Shown here piece after piece: positions 1 through 5,529 of a stretch of DNA of 5,529 nucleotides. The notes beneath the pieces are model-generated. The model did not search any database, had not been told where the DNA came from, and saw only the letters and a program-made list of their open reading frames with translations. The stretch comes from a bacterium (GTDB lineage: Bacteria > Ratteibacteria > UBA8468 > B48-G9 > JAFGKM01): assembly GCA_021160565.1 (NCBI GenBank), contig JAGHCG010000152.1:1-5529 (forward strand), written 5' to 3'. The stretch's first letter is position 1, and each line of letters opens with the position of its first letter. Both the position numbers and the translations under genes were made by a program.

Positions 1-168
1 ATTTTAAACAGGATAACTTCAATATTAGCAATAATTTTCATCATTACTTCTCTATTACTTGCTACAACACCTGGAAAACTTACAAGGAGAAGTATTTTAA
101 AAGAGGAAATTAAAAAAATAGAGAAGAAAGTTCCATCCCCACCAGCAACTTCTCCTCAGAAAAAATAA
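1..168 (+). CDS. secG: Protein-export membrane protein SecG, C-terminal part (5' end outside window)
   Basis: SecG is the small accessory subunit of the SecYEG translocon in the inner membrane and assists SecA-driven protein export. Frame 1 is open from the first base to a TAA at 166-168, giving the last 55 residues. The fragment begins ILNRITSILAIIFIITSLLL. This matches the family pattern before and within the second membrane helix (an N/T-R-x-T turn, then about 18 hydrophobic residues ending SLLLA). It is followed by a basic, Lys/Glu-rich and then Pro/Ser-rich cytoplasmic tail, which is typical of SecG. The start, first helix and promoter lie upstream of the window. The next gene begins 3 bases after the stop, so it is probably co-transcribed. 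Because only one helix is visible, another small membrane protein cannot be fully excluded, but the helix pattern is characteristic. Confidence 0.8.
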   Translation: MLNRITSILAIIFIITSLLLATTPGKLTRRSILKEEIKKIEKKVPSPPATSPQKK

Positions 169-171
169 AAG

Positions 172-915
172 ATGGGGAAAAAAATTGTAGAATTACCAGA
201 AAAAGGAAAAGTGGTGTTTGTTGGAGATACTCATGGAGATTTTTACACTACAAAATTCATTGTGAAAAGTTTTCTTGATAAATATATACTTGTTTTTTTG
301 GGAGATTATGTAGATAGAGGACCTTATTCAAAAGAAAACATTGATTTTTTACTTTCATTAAAGGAAAAACATGATAATTTAATTCTTCTGGCTGGAAACC
401 ATGAAATGCATCCTGTAGTTGAATGTTCACCTTCTGATTTCTGGGATACTCTCACTGACGAAGAATTCAATCATTATAAAGAAAAATTTATGGAATTTCC
501 ATTGTGTGTTGTAGGAAAAGATATTATTGGATTACATGGGGTTCTTCCAGAAGTTGAAAAAATAGAGGATATAGAAGACATTACTCCCGGTGATGAAAAC
601 TGGATGAAAATAATATGGGGAGATTTCAGAGATAAAGAGGGAGAAGAAATAGGAGATTTTCTTGGAAGACCAAAATTTGGAAAAGATTATTTTTTTAGAG
701 TTATGAAAAATCTTGAAAAAAATGTTTTGATAAGAAGTCATGACCCCCTGGCTCCAGAGAGAATGTTTGACAATAGATGTCTTACAATTTTCACTTCAAG
801 TGCTTATGGTAGAGAAAGAAAAATTGCAATTGTTGACCTTGAAAAAGAAATTAAAACAATTGATGATATAGAGATAATTTCATTTGACCAGAAAGATATT
901 GAAAATGAGAGTTAA
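172..915 (+). CDS. PPP-family (calcineurin-like) Ser/Thr protein phosphatase
   Basis: This is a predicted cytosolic metal-dependent phosphoprotein phosphatase of 247 residues, about the size of a bare PPP catalytic domain. The signature motifs appear in order: GDTHGD (18-23), GDYVDRG (44-50), GNHE (75-78), LHG (121-123), WGD (149-151), GRPKFG (165-170) and RSHDP (188-192), then FTSSAYG (207-213). The expected two-metal ligands D19, H21, D45, N76, H122 and H190 are all present, as are the phosphate-contacting arginines R49 and, by alignment by eye, R166. Y212 sits where PP1 has its active-site tyrosine. It therefore looks catalytically intact. There is no signal peptide or membrane segment. 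The ATG start is 3 bases after the secG stop and has no Shine-Dalgarno, so translation is probably coupled to secG. The 3' end overlaps the downstream kinase, suggesting it reverses that kinase's phosphorylations; this pairing is inference. A nucleotidase such as a diadenosine tetraphosphatase (ApaH-like) is an alternative, but the PP1-like C-terminal motifs favour a protein phosphatase. Confidence 0.87.
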   Translation: MGKKIVELPEKGKVVFVGDTHGDFYTTKFIVKSFLDKYILVFLGDYVDRGPYSKENIDFLLSLKEKHDNLILLAGNHEMHPVVECSPSDFWDTLTDEEFNHYKEKFMEFPLCVVGKDIIGLHGVLPEVEKIEDIEDITPGDENWMKIIWGDFRDKEGEEIGDFLGRPKFGKDYFFRVMKNLEKNVLIRSHDPLAPERMFDNRCLTIFTSSAYGRERKIAIVDLEKEIKTIDDIEIISFDQKDIENES

Positions 916-1801
916 AAATTTTGGAGGATATCGGCTTGATACACTTCTTGGTGGAGGAACTTATACAAAGGTCTATAAGGCACATTCTTTTCTTGCAAAA
1001 CCTCTATATGGAAATCCTGTCGCAATAAAACTTCTTTATCTAAAAGGTGGGTTTAGAGAAAAAGCAAAACTTATCAAGCAATTTGAAAGAGAAGCAGAAA
1101 TAGCAATGAATTTAAACCATCAGAATGTTGTGAAAGTGTTCAATTTTGGGAAATATGACAATCACTATGCAATGATAATGGAATATGTGGACGGGAAAAA
1201 TCTAAAAGAAATTCTGTATGAAAGAGAAAAATTGCCCCTTTCTCTTTTACTTAAAATCTGTGTTGAAGCAGGAAAAGGTCTTGAATATATTCATCAACAT
1301 GGAATAGTTCATAAGGATGTAAAACCTGATAATATTCTGGTTTCAAAGGACTATAAAGTGGTGAAAATTACTGATTTTGGTATTGCAAAACTTCCTGGAA
1401 AAATCTGGAAGAAAGATATTTTCCCTAAGGGAGGAACAATAACAAAATTCAGTGCAATTTCATATATGGCTCCGGAACAGGCAGAAGGGCGGGCAACTTT
1501 TCAATCAGATATTTACAGTTATGGAGTTACTATGGATGAAATTATTACTGCTAAAATGGAAATAGAAGGGAAAAATGATGAAGATTATTTTGCAAGAATA
1601 GATATGAGGGCTTACAGAAAAAATACTGGAAAGCAACTTATTTTATGTGAAGACTTACCTATTCCAGAAAAACTGAAAGAAATTATCAAAAAAGCCACAA
1701 CTCCTGACATTTCTTCCAGATATCAAACAATGAGAGAAGTACTTTCAGAATTATCTCAACTTATGGAAGAACTTTATAAAAAGGAGAGAGAAGAGACATA
1801 A
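905..1801 (+). CDS. Hanks-type Ser/Thr protein kinase, soluble, kinase domain only
   Basis: This is a predicted cytosolic protein kinase that phosphorylates Ser/Thr on proteins. Counting from ATG 905 (298 residues), the subdomains are: glycine loop LGGGTYTKV (15-23), VAIK lysine K42, alpha-C glutamate E63 in FEREAEI, catalytic loop HKDVKPDN (136-143; base D138, K140, N143), DFG (157-159), APE (189-191), helix F aspartate D202 in SDIYSYG, and the distal arginine in SSRYQTM. There is no transmembrane helix, PASTA or other sensor domain after the kinase core, unlike PrkC/PknB. Oddities: the loop reads HKD instead of HRD, the third glycine of the loop is T21, and the P+1 Thr of the usual GTxxYMAPE is Ala (A184 in SAISYMAPE). 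An upstream in-frame TTG at 884 would add seven residues, but ATG 905 gives the usual short lead before the glycine loop. This start overlaps the phosphatase gene by 11 bases and has no clear ribosome site, implying coupled translation. The fold assignment is firm; substrates are unknown. Confidence 0.88.
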   Translation: MRVKNFGGYRLDTLLGGGTYTKVYKAHSFLAKPLYGNPVAIKLLYLKGGFREKAKLIKQFEREAEIAMNLNHQNVVKVFNFGKYDNHYAMIMEYVDGKNLKEILYEREKLPLSLLLKICVEAGKGLEYIHQHGIVHKDVKPDNILVSKDYKVVKITDFGIAKLPGKIWKKDIFPKGGTITKFSAISYMAPEQAEGRATFQSDIYSYGVTMDEIITAKMEIEGKNDEDYFARIDMRAYRKNTGKQLILCEDLPIPEKLKEIIKKATTPDISSRYQTMREVLSELSQLMEELYKKEREET

Positions 1802-1831
1802 AAATTTGACGAAAATTTCAATTACAAACCA

Positions 1832-3514
1832 ATGAAAAAAATTTTTCTGACACATTTTTGTGTTTTACTTTTACTCCTTTCAGGATGTTCTCAAAAAATA
1901 GAAAAAAGAAGTTTTTCAAAAGGAACTATTGTCCTTTCGACTTCTTCAGATCCGAAATCGTTCAATCCTATTATAGCAAAAGAAACAAGTACAACCTTAA
2001 TTACTGGATTTATATTTGAAGGGCTTGTGAGAATAAATGGAATTACACTGGAAGTTGAACCATGTCTTGCTGAAAAGTGGGAACATGATAAGAGCGGAAA
2101 GATATGGAAATTCTATTTAAGAAAAGGAGTAAAATGGCAAGATGGAGAAGAATTTACTGCTGATGATGTTGTTTTTACCTTTAATTCTCTGATATATAAC
2201 AAAGAAATCCCAACAAGCAGTAGAGATATTTTCACCATAGATGGGAAGAAAATTAAAGTAAGGAAGATAAATGAATATACAGTAGAATTTCAACTTCCTG
2301 AAAAGTTTGCTCCATTTTTGAGGTTGATGACACAGGAAATTCTTCCAAAGCATAAACTCATTGATAAAGTAAAAAAGGGAATTTTCAATAGCAGTTGGGG
2401 AGTGAATGAAAATGTAGAAAATATAGTTGGAACAGGTCCTTTTAAATTAAAAGAATATCGTCCCGGTGAATGGATTATTCTGGATAAAAATCCTCTTTAC
2501 TGGAAAAAGGATAAAGAGGGGAGAAAATTGCCCTATATTGAAAGAATTGTCTTTCTCATAGTGGCAGACCCCAATATGGCTATTTTAAAGTTTAGAGCAG
2601 GGGAGATTGATGTTATTTCAATAAGAGGACAGGATTATCCAGTTTTAAAACCCTTAGAAAAAAAGAAAAATTTCAAAATTTATAAACTTGGACCTTCTCT
2701 TGGTTCAGAATTTTTAACTTTCAATCAGAGTTTATCTGCTCCTATTCCTAAGTATAAAATAAAGTGGTTTAGGAATTTAAATTTCAGAAAGGCAATCGCT
2801 CACTGCATTGATAAAAAAAGTATCATAAAAAATGTTTATGGTGGATTTGGAATATCTCAGGATGGTCCCATGAATATCTCTTCAGGATTCTTTTACAATA
2901 AAAACATTAAAAGATATAAATACAACCTGGAAAAAGCAAAAGAACTTCTGAAAAAAGAGAATTTTTACTGGAAGAATAGTCAACTTTACGATAAAGATTC
3001 TCATCCAGTTGAATTTACAATTTTAACAAACAGTAATAATTTTGAAAGAATTCAGATAGGTAATATAATTCAGGATGATTTAACAAAAATTGGAATGAAG
3101 GTAAATCTTTTACCTGTGGAATTCAATACTCTGGTCTCAAAATTGAGTGTCTCTAAGGAATGGGAAGCAGTTATAATTGGACTGACAGGTGGGATTGAAC
3201 CTCATGGAGGAAAAAATGTATGGATGAGCAATGGGCAACTTCATCTCTGGAATTTATATCCTGGAAATCAGATAACAGAATGGGAAAAAGAATTGAATGA
3301 AATTTTTGAAAAAGGAGCAAAAGAATTAAATCCTGAAAAAAGAAAAAAATTGTATGACAGATGGCAGGAAATTGTTGCAGAAAAATTACCTGTGATTTAT
3401 ACAGTTAATCCTGTTGTGATGTACGCAATAAAAAACAAGTTTGGAAATATTCATCCTACTGTTTACGGTGGAGTTTTCCATAATATAGAGGAAATTTACA
3501 TTAAAAATGAATGA
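1832..3514 (+). CDS. Family 5 ABC transporter substrate-binding lipoprotein (OppA/DppA-like), orphan
   Basis: This is an extracytoplasmic solute-binding protein that would normally capture a peptide or similar ligand for an ABC importer. Residues 1-19 form a lipoprotein signal: MKK, a hydrophobic stretch, and lipobox L-S-G-C with the lipid-modified C19. Ser at +2 would allow outer-membrane sorting in a Lol-type diderm. Family 5 landmarks are clear: the start of the mature domain GTIVLSTSSDPKSFNP (31-46), IFEGLVRING (61-70), the segment LRKGVKWQDGEEFTADDVVF (96-115), VGTGPFKLKEYRPGEW (199-214), LNFRKAIAHCIDKK (316-329) and NVWMSNGQLHLWN (462-474). At 560 residues it is full length. No permease or ATPase gene is adjacent, so its transporter is elsewhere or it has another role. 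It starts 30 bases after the kinase with no visible Shine-Dalgarno. Its end overlaps the DUF2344 gene by 8 bases and uses the window's only TGA stop. The ligand cannot be read from sequence. Confidence 0.92.
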   Translation: MKKIFLTHFCVLLLLLSGCSQKIEKRSFSKGTIVLSTSSDPKSFNPIIAKETSTTLITGFIFEGLVRINGITLEVEPCLAEKWEHDKSGKIWKFYLRKGVKWQDGEEFTADDVVFTFNSLIYNKEIPTSSRDIFTIDGKKIKVRKINEYTVEFQLPEKFAPFLRLMTQEILPKHKLIDKVKKGIFNSSWGVNENVENIVGTGPFKLKEYRPGEWIILDKNPLYWKKDKEGRKLPYIERIVFLIVADPNMAILKFRAGEIDVISIRGQDYPVLKPLEKKKNFKIYKLGPSLGSEFLTFNQSLSAPIPKYKIKWFRNLNFRKAIAHCIDKKSIIKNVYGGFGISQDGPMNISSGFFYNKNIKRYKYNLEKAKELLKKENFYWKNSQLYDKDSHPVEFTILTNSNNFERIQIGNIIQDDLTKIGMKVNLLPVEFNTLVSKLSVSKEWEAVIIGLTGGIEPHGGKNVWMSNGQLHLWNLYPGNQITEWEKELNEIFEKGAKELNPEKRKKLYDRWQEIVAEKLPVIYTVNPVVMYAIKNKFGNIHPTVYGGVFHNIEEIYIKNE

Positions 3515-4046
3515 AGTATATAGATTGAGGATTTTCTATAAAAAAGAAGGAATTGCAAGGTTTATTTCACACAAAGATTTCTGTAAAATAATTGAACGGA
3601 CTTTAAGGAGATTAGATACACCATTTAAATTTACAGAAGGATTTCATCCTCATCCTAAAATAAGTTTTGGGCCTTCTCTTCCTGTAAACTTCTCTGGAGA
3701 AAATGAAGCGCTTGATATTTTTCTCACAGAAAAAGTAGATGTTGAGGATTTTATTAAAAGTGCGAATTTGATTTTACCGGAAGGAATTGAATTTTTAAAA
3801 GGAATATGGGTTGAAAAGAAAAGTCCTTCTTTAAATTCTCTTGATTTAAAAGCTGTGTACAAAATTGAAAAAGGAGAACGATTTAATAGAGAAGAGATTG
3901 AAAAGATTGGGAAAATAATAAATGAAACTCCTGAATTTATTGAAATACTTGTAAAAATTAAAAATTTCAGTCATAAAAAATTAATTGAAGCGTGTGGAAA
4001 AAAAGAAGTAAGGAGGAGAATTATCTGGAATGAAAGGGAAATTTAA
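3507..4046 (+). CDS. DUF2344 / TIGR03936 'radical SAM-linked' protein
   Basis: This is a 179-residue soluble protein of the DUF2344 (TIGR03936) family, whose biochemical role I do not know. Recognition rests on the N-terminal pattern: YRLRIFYKKEGIARFISHKD (5-24), ERTLRRL (30-36) and the highly characteristic TEGFHPHPKISFGPSLP (43-59). An acidic ALDIFLTE segment and the RRRIIW end, which matches the family's basic C-terminus, follow. In other bacteria this domain is usually fused to, or encoded next to, a B12-binding radical SAM protein (TIGR03960), and is often followed by RNase E/G and rplU. Here the RNase follows as expected (17-base overlap), but the upstream neighbour is a solute-binding lipoprotein and no radical SAM gene is in the window. 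The start ATG at 3507 lies inside the preceding gene's end (ATGAATGA). GAGGA at 3488-3492 is rather distant (14 bases) for a ribosome site, so re-initiation after the upstream stop is likely. It looks full length. Confidence 0.88.
   Translation: MNEVYRLRIFYKKEGIARFISHKDFCKIIERTLRRLDTPFKFTEGFHPHPKISFGPSLPVNFSGENEALDIFLTEKVDVEDFIKSANLILPEGIEFLKGIWVEKKSPSLNSLDLKAVYKIEKGERFNREEIEKIGKIINETPEFIEILVKIKNFSHKKLIEACGKKEVRRRIIWNEREI
4011..4018 (+). promoter_or_regulatory. Ribosome binding site of the RNase G gene
   Basis: AGGAGGAG lies within the 3' end of the DUF2344 coding sequence, 11 bases before ATG 4030 measured from the last GGAG. It is the only strong Shine-Dalgarno inside the gene cluster. It supports ATG 4030 as the RNase start and gives that gene some independence from translational coupling. 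The spacing is slightly long, so use of the first AGGAGG (13 bases) would be suboptimal. Confidence 0.6.
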
Positions 4047-5478
4047 AATCTTTATAAATGAAGAAAAAAATCTTTTGAGAATTGTTATTACAAAAAATGG
4101 GCAGGTGGAGTATCTTTTTCTGGATACGCCATCTATTCATCCTGAGGTTGGAAGTATATATCTTGGTAAGATTGAAAATACTGTGAGTGGGCTTGGAGCA
4201 TCTTTCGTTTCTCTTGGAGAAGGAAAAACAGGATTTTTACCGTTTGAAGATGAAGAAATTTACATGGAAGAGGAATTTATTTTAGAGAGAGATTTATCAC
4301 TTTCAGGATATTACAAAAAAGGTGAAGAAGTAATTGTCCAGATAACAAGACCAGGTGATGAAAAAAAGAAGATGAAATTAACTAAGAAAATTCTCTTACC
4401 CGGTAGATTTCTTATTTTAATGCCGGGCATTTCAAAAAGGGGGATTTCTAAAAAAATTACTGACCTAAAAGAAAGAAAAAGATTATTTGAAATTGCTAAA
4501 GAAATTGTCCCTGAAAATTTTGGTTTTATAATAAGAACCGCTGCTCAGTATAAGGAAAAAGATTACATTTTAAAAGAGGCAAAACATTTGCTTGGTGTAT
4601 GGAAGAAAATAATAAGATATAGCAAAGTAAAAAAAGCACCTTCACCGCTCTGGGAAGAGATTCCTCTTTACCTGAGAATAATAAGAGATTATGTGAATGA
4701 AGAATTTGATGAAGTAAGAGTTGATAATGAATTTATTTATAAAGAAATTAAAAAATATGTGGATATGTTTGTACCTGAACTAAATGGGAAAGTTAAACTT
4801 TATAAAGAAGGAGTTCCTTTATTTCTGAGAATGGGTATTGAAAATCAACTTGAGAAATTTCTCACCAGAAAAGTTTACCTTCATTCAGGGGGTTATTTAT
4901 TGATTGAAGAAGGAGAAACTTTAACCGCAATTGATGTAAATACAGGAACAAGTGAAAAGGAAAATATAAAAGAAACTATTTTCAATACCAATATGGAAGC
5001 AGCAAGAGAAATTCCAAGACAGATAAGAGTCAGAAACATTTCGGGACTTATAATTGTTGATTTTATAGATATGAAAGAAAAAAAAGAGAAAGAGATGGTT
5101 TTTGAAAGATTCAAGGAAAATCTTAGAGAAGATAAAGTGAAGATAAAACTTCTTAATTTTTCAGAACTTGGTCTTGTTGAAATGAGTAGAAAGAGAACGA
5201 ATTTTTCTCTGAAAGAAATTCTTTTCAGAGAGTGTGAGGAATGCAAGGGAACCGGAAAGATAAAAAGTGTTCCTTTAATATTTACTGATTTAAAAAAAGA
5301 AATATGGTTCAGAACTATTCACAATCCAGATGTTAAAAAATATAGAATAGAAGCAACAACTGAACTTTACAATTATATAATGGAAAATAATTTACTTCCC
5401 ACTCTTTGCAGAAAGAAAAAAATAGAAGTTATTGAAAACACATTCCTTGAAGAACCTTTCAGAATTATTGAATTGTAA
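4030..5478 (+). CDS. rng: RNase E/G family endoribonuclease, RNase G-type
   Basis: This single-strand-specific endoribonuclease would cleave AU-rich RNA in rRNA/tRNA maturation and mRNA decay in the cytoplasm. Its 482 residues match RNase G (E. coli RNase G is about 489), and it lacks the long RNase E scaffold tail. An N-terminal S1-type RNA-binding region covers about 38-118 (GSIYLGKIENTVSGLGASFV, GKTGFLPF). RGISKKI (137-143) and FIIRTAA (166-172) belong to the RNase H-like and 5'-sensor parts; R169 and T170 correspond to the 5'-monophosphate pocket of E. coli RNase E. The catalytic Mg-binding aspartates are D302 in AIDVNTG and D344 in IIVDFID. The Zn-link is C402-x-x-C405 in CEECKGTG, needed for dimerisation in the family. 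By eye, the sensor position R373 of E. coli RNase E is K371 here, a conservative change. An AGGAGGAG ribosome site precedes the ATG, which overlaps the DUF2344 gene by 17 bases. The gene appears complete and functional. Confidence 0.95.
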   Translation: MKGKFKIFINEEKNLLRIVITKNGQVEYLFLDTPSIHPEVGSIYLGKIENTVSGLGASFVSLGEGKTGFLPFEDEEIYMEEEFILERDLSLSGYYKKGEEVIVQITRPGDEKKKMKLTKKILLPGRFLILMPGISKRGISKKITDLKERKRLFEIAKEIVPENFGFIIRTAAQYKEKDYILKEAKHLLGVWKKIIRYSKVKKAPSPLWEEIPLYLRIIRDYVNEEFDEVRVDNEFIYKEIKKYVDMFVPELNGKVKLYKEGVPLFLRMGIENQLEKFLTRKVYLHSGGYLLIEEGETLTAIDVNTGTSEKENIKETIFNTNMEAAREIPRQIRVRNISGLIIVDFIDMKEKKEKEMVFERFKENLREDKVKIKLLNFSELGLVEMSRKRTNFSLKEILFRECEECKGTGKIKSVPLIFTDLKKEIWFRTIHNPDVKKYRIEATTELYNYIMENNLLPTLCRKKKIEVIENTFLEEPFRIIEL

Positions 5479-5496
5479 TTTAAAAAAAAATATAAT
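5468..5496 (+). promoter_or_regulatory. Putative sigma70-type promoter for the gene downstream of the window
   Basis: TTGAAT at 5468-5473 (4 of 6 matches to the consensus -35) is followed after exactly 17 bp by a perfect TATAAT -10 box at 5491-5496. The -35 overlaps the last codons of the RNase gene. A start site near 5503 would give a leader of roughly 27 bases to the expected start codon, too short for a structured riboswitch. The spacer contains a run of nine A (5482-5490). AT-rich DNA produces chance TATAAT boxes, but the exact spacing and the position just ahead of a ribosome site raise confidence. Confidence 0.6.
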
Positions 5497-5516
5497 AGAA
5501 TAGTTGAGAAACTTAC

Positions 5517-5523
5517 AAAGGAG
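5517..5523 (+). promoter_or_regulatory. Ribosome binding site for the next gene (start codon beyond the window)
   Basis: AAAGGAG followed by TAAAAA to the last base places a start codon ideally at about 5530, just outside the window (6-base spacer). It is the best-spaced Shine-Dalgarno in the window. By the usual order after DUF2344 and RNase E/G, the gene is probably rplU (ribosomal protein L21). That identity is inference from known neighbourhoods, not seen. Confidence 0.65.
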
Positions 5524-5529
5524 TAAAAA

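Noticed and set aside
532..741. Minus-strand open frame inside the phosphatase gene, and similar ones at 2117-2353 and 3650-3862
   Set aside because: They lie wholly within well-supported + strand genes, have low-complexity translations and no recognisable domain.
1775..1786. TATAAA followed by AAGGAG near the end of the kinase gene as a promoter and ribosome site
   Set aside because: No matching -35 at usual spacing, and AAGGAG is more than 40 bases from ATG 1832 with no in-frame start near it.
1806..1831. TTGACG ahead of the binding-protein gene as a -35 box
   Set aside because: No -10-like hexamer lies at 16-18 bp; the expected position falls on CCAATG at the start codon. Treated as chance.
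5078..5085. Run of eight A inside the RNase gene as a phase-variation or frameshift site
   Set aside because: Runs of seven or eight A/T occur throughout this AT-rich Lys-rich sequence and the reading frame is intact on both sides; no evidence of programmed slippage.
4893..5246. 117-codon minus-strand open frame inside the RNase gene
   Set aside because: It is antisense to a strongly conserved RNase E/G region including the catalytic residues; its Ser/Phe/Ile-rich translation is the usual shadow of a Lys/Glu-rich gene.
5479..5505. Rho-independent terminator after the RNase gene
   Set aside because: There is an A-run but no GC-rich stem or following T-run; the region is better explained as a promoter.

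Overview
The window is an AT-rich (about one-third GC by eye), gene-dense bacterial segment with every gene on the + strand. It looks like one long, tightly packed transcription unit. A family 5 solute-binding lipoprotein with a clear lipobox, a SecG C-terminus and a DUF2344 + RNase E/G pair suggest a diderm bacterium. The low GC content, overlapping genes and gene mix recall uncultivated lineages such as Omnitrophota or Ratteibacteria, but that is a weak guess from general knowledge. UAA stops dominate, with one UGA, and tryptophan is encoded by UGG, so the standard bacterial code fits.

Layout: positions 1-168 hold the C-terminal end of SecG (second membrane helix and cytoplasmic tail). Three bases later comes a PPP-family (calcineurin-like) protein phosphatase (172-915). 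Its 3' end overlaps a cytosolic, domain-only Hanks-type Ser/Thr kinase (best start 905, stop 1801). After a 30-base gap there is an orphan OppA/DppA-type extracytoplasmic binding lipoprotein (1832-3514). This overlaps a DUF2344 'radical SAM-linked' protein (3507-4046), which in turn overlaps an RNase G-type endoribonuclease (4030-5478). The last 50 bases contain a good sigma70-type promoter (TTGAAT, 17 bp, TATAAT) and a strong Shine-Dalgarno at the right distance for a gene starting just beyond the window. In many bacteria the gene after DUF2344-rne/rng is rplU (L21), so that is the likely next gene.

How they may work together: DUF2344-RNase G (then probably rplU) is a recognisable housekeeping neighbourhood, and SecG belongs to protein export. 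The unusual part is a phosphatase and kinase pair of opposing activities, overlapping by 11 bases, sitting between secG and the binding protein. They form a plausible reversible Ser/Thr phosphorylation switch. Its targets are not visible in the sequence; the co-transcribed RNase and binding protein are only candidates. No RNA gene, mobile element, CRISPR array or convincing hairpin terminator was seen, and no stretch over 300 bases lacks a gene.
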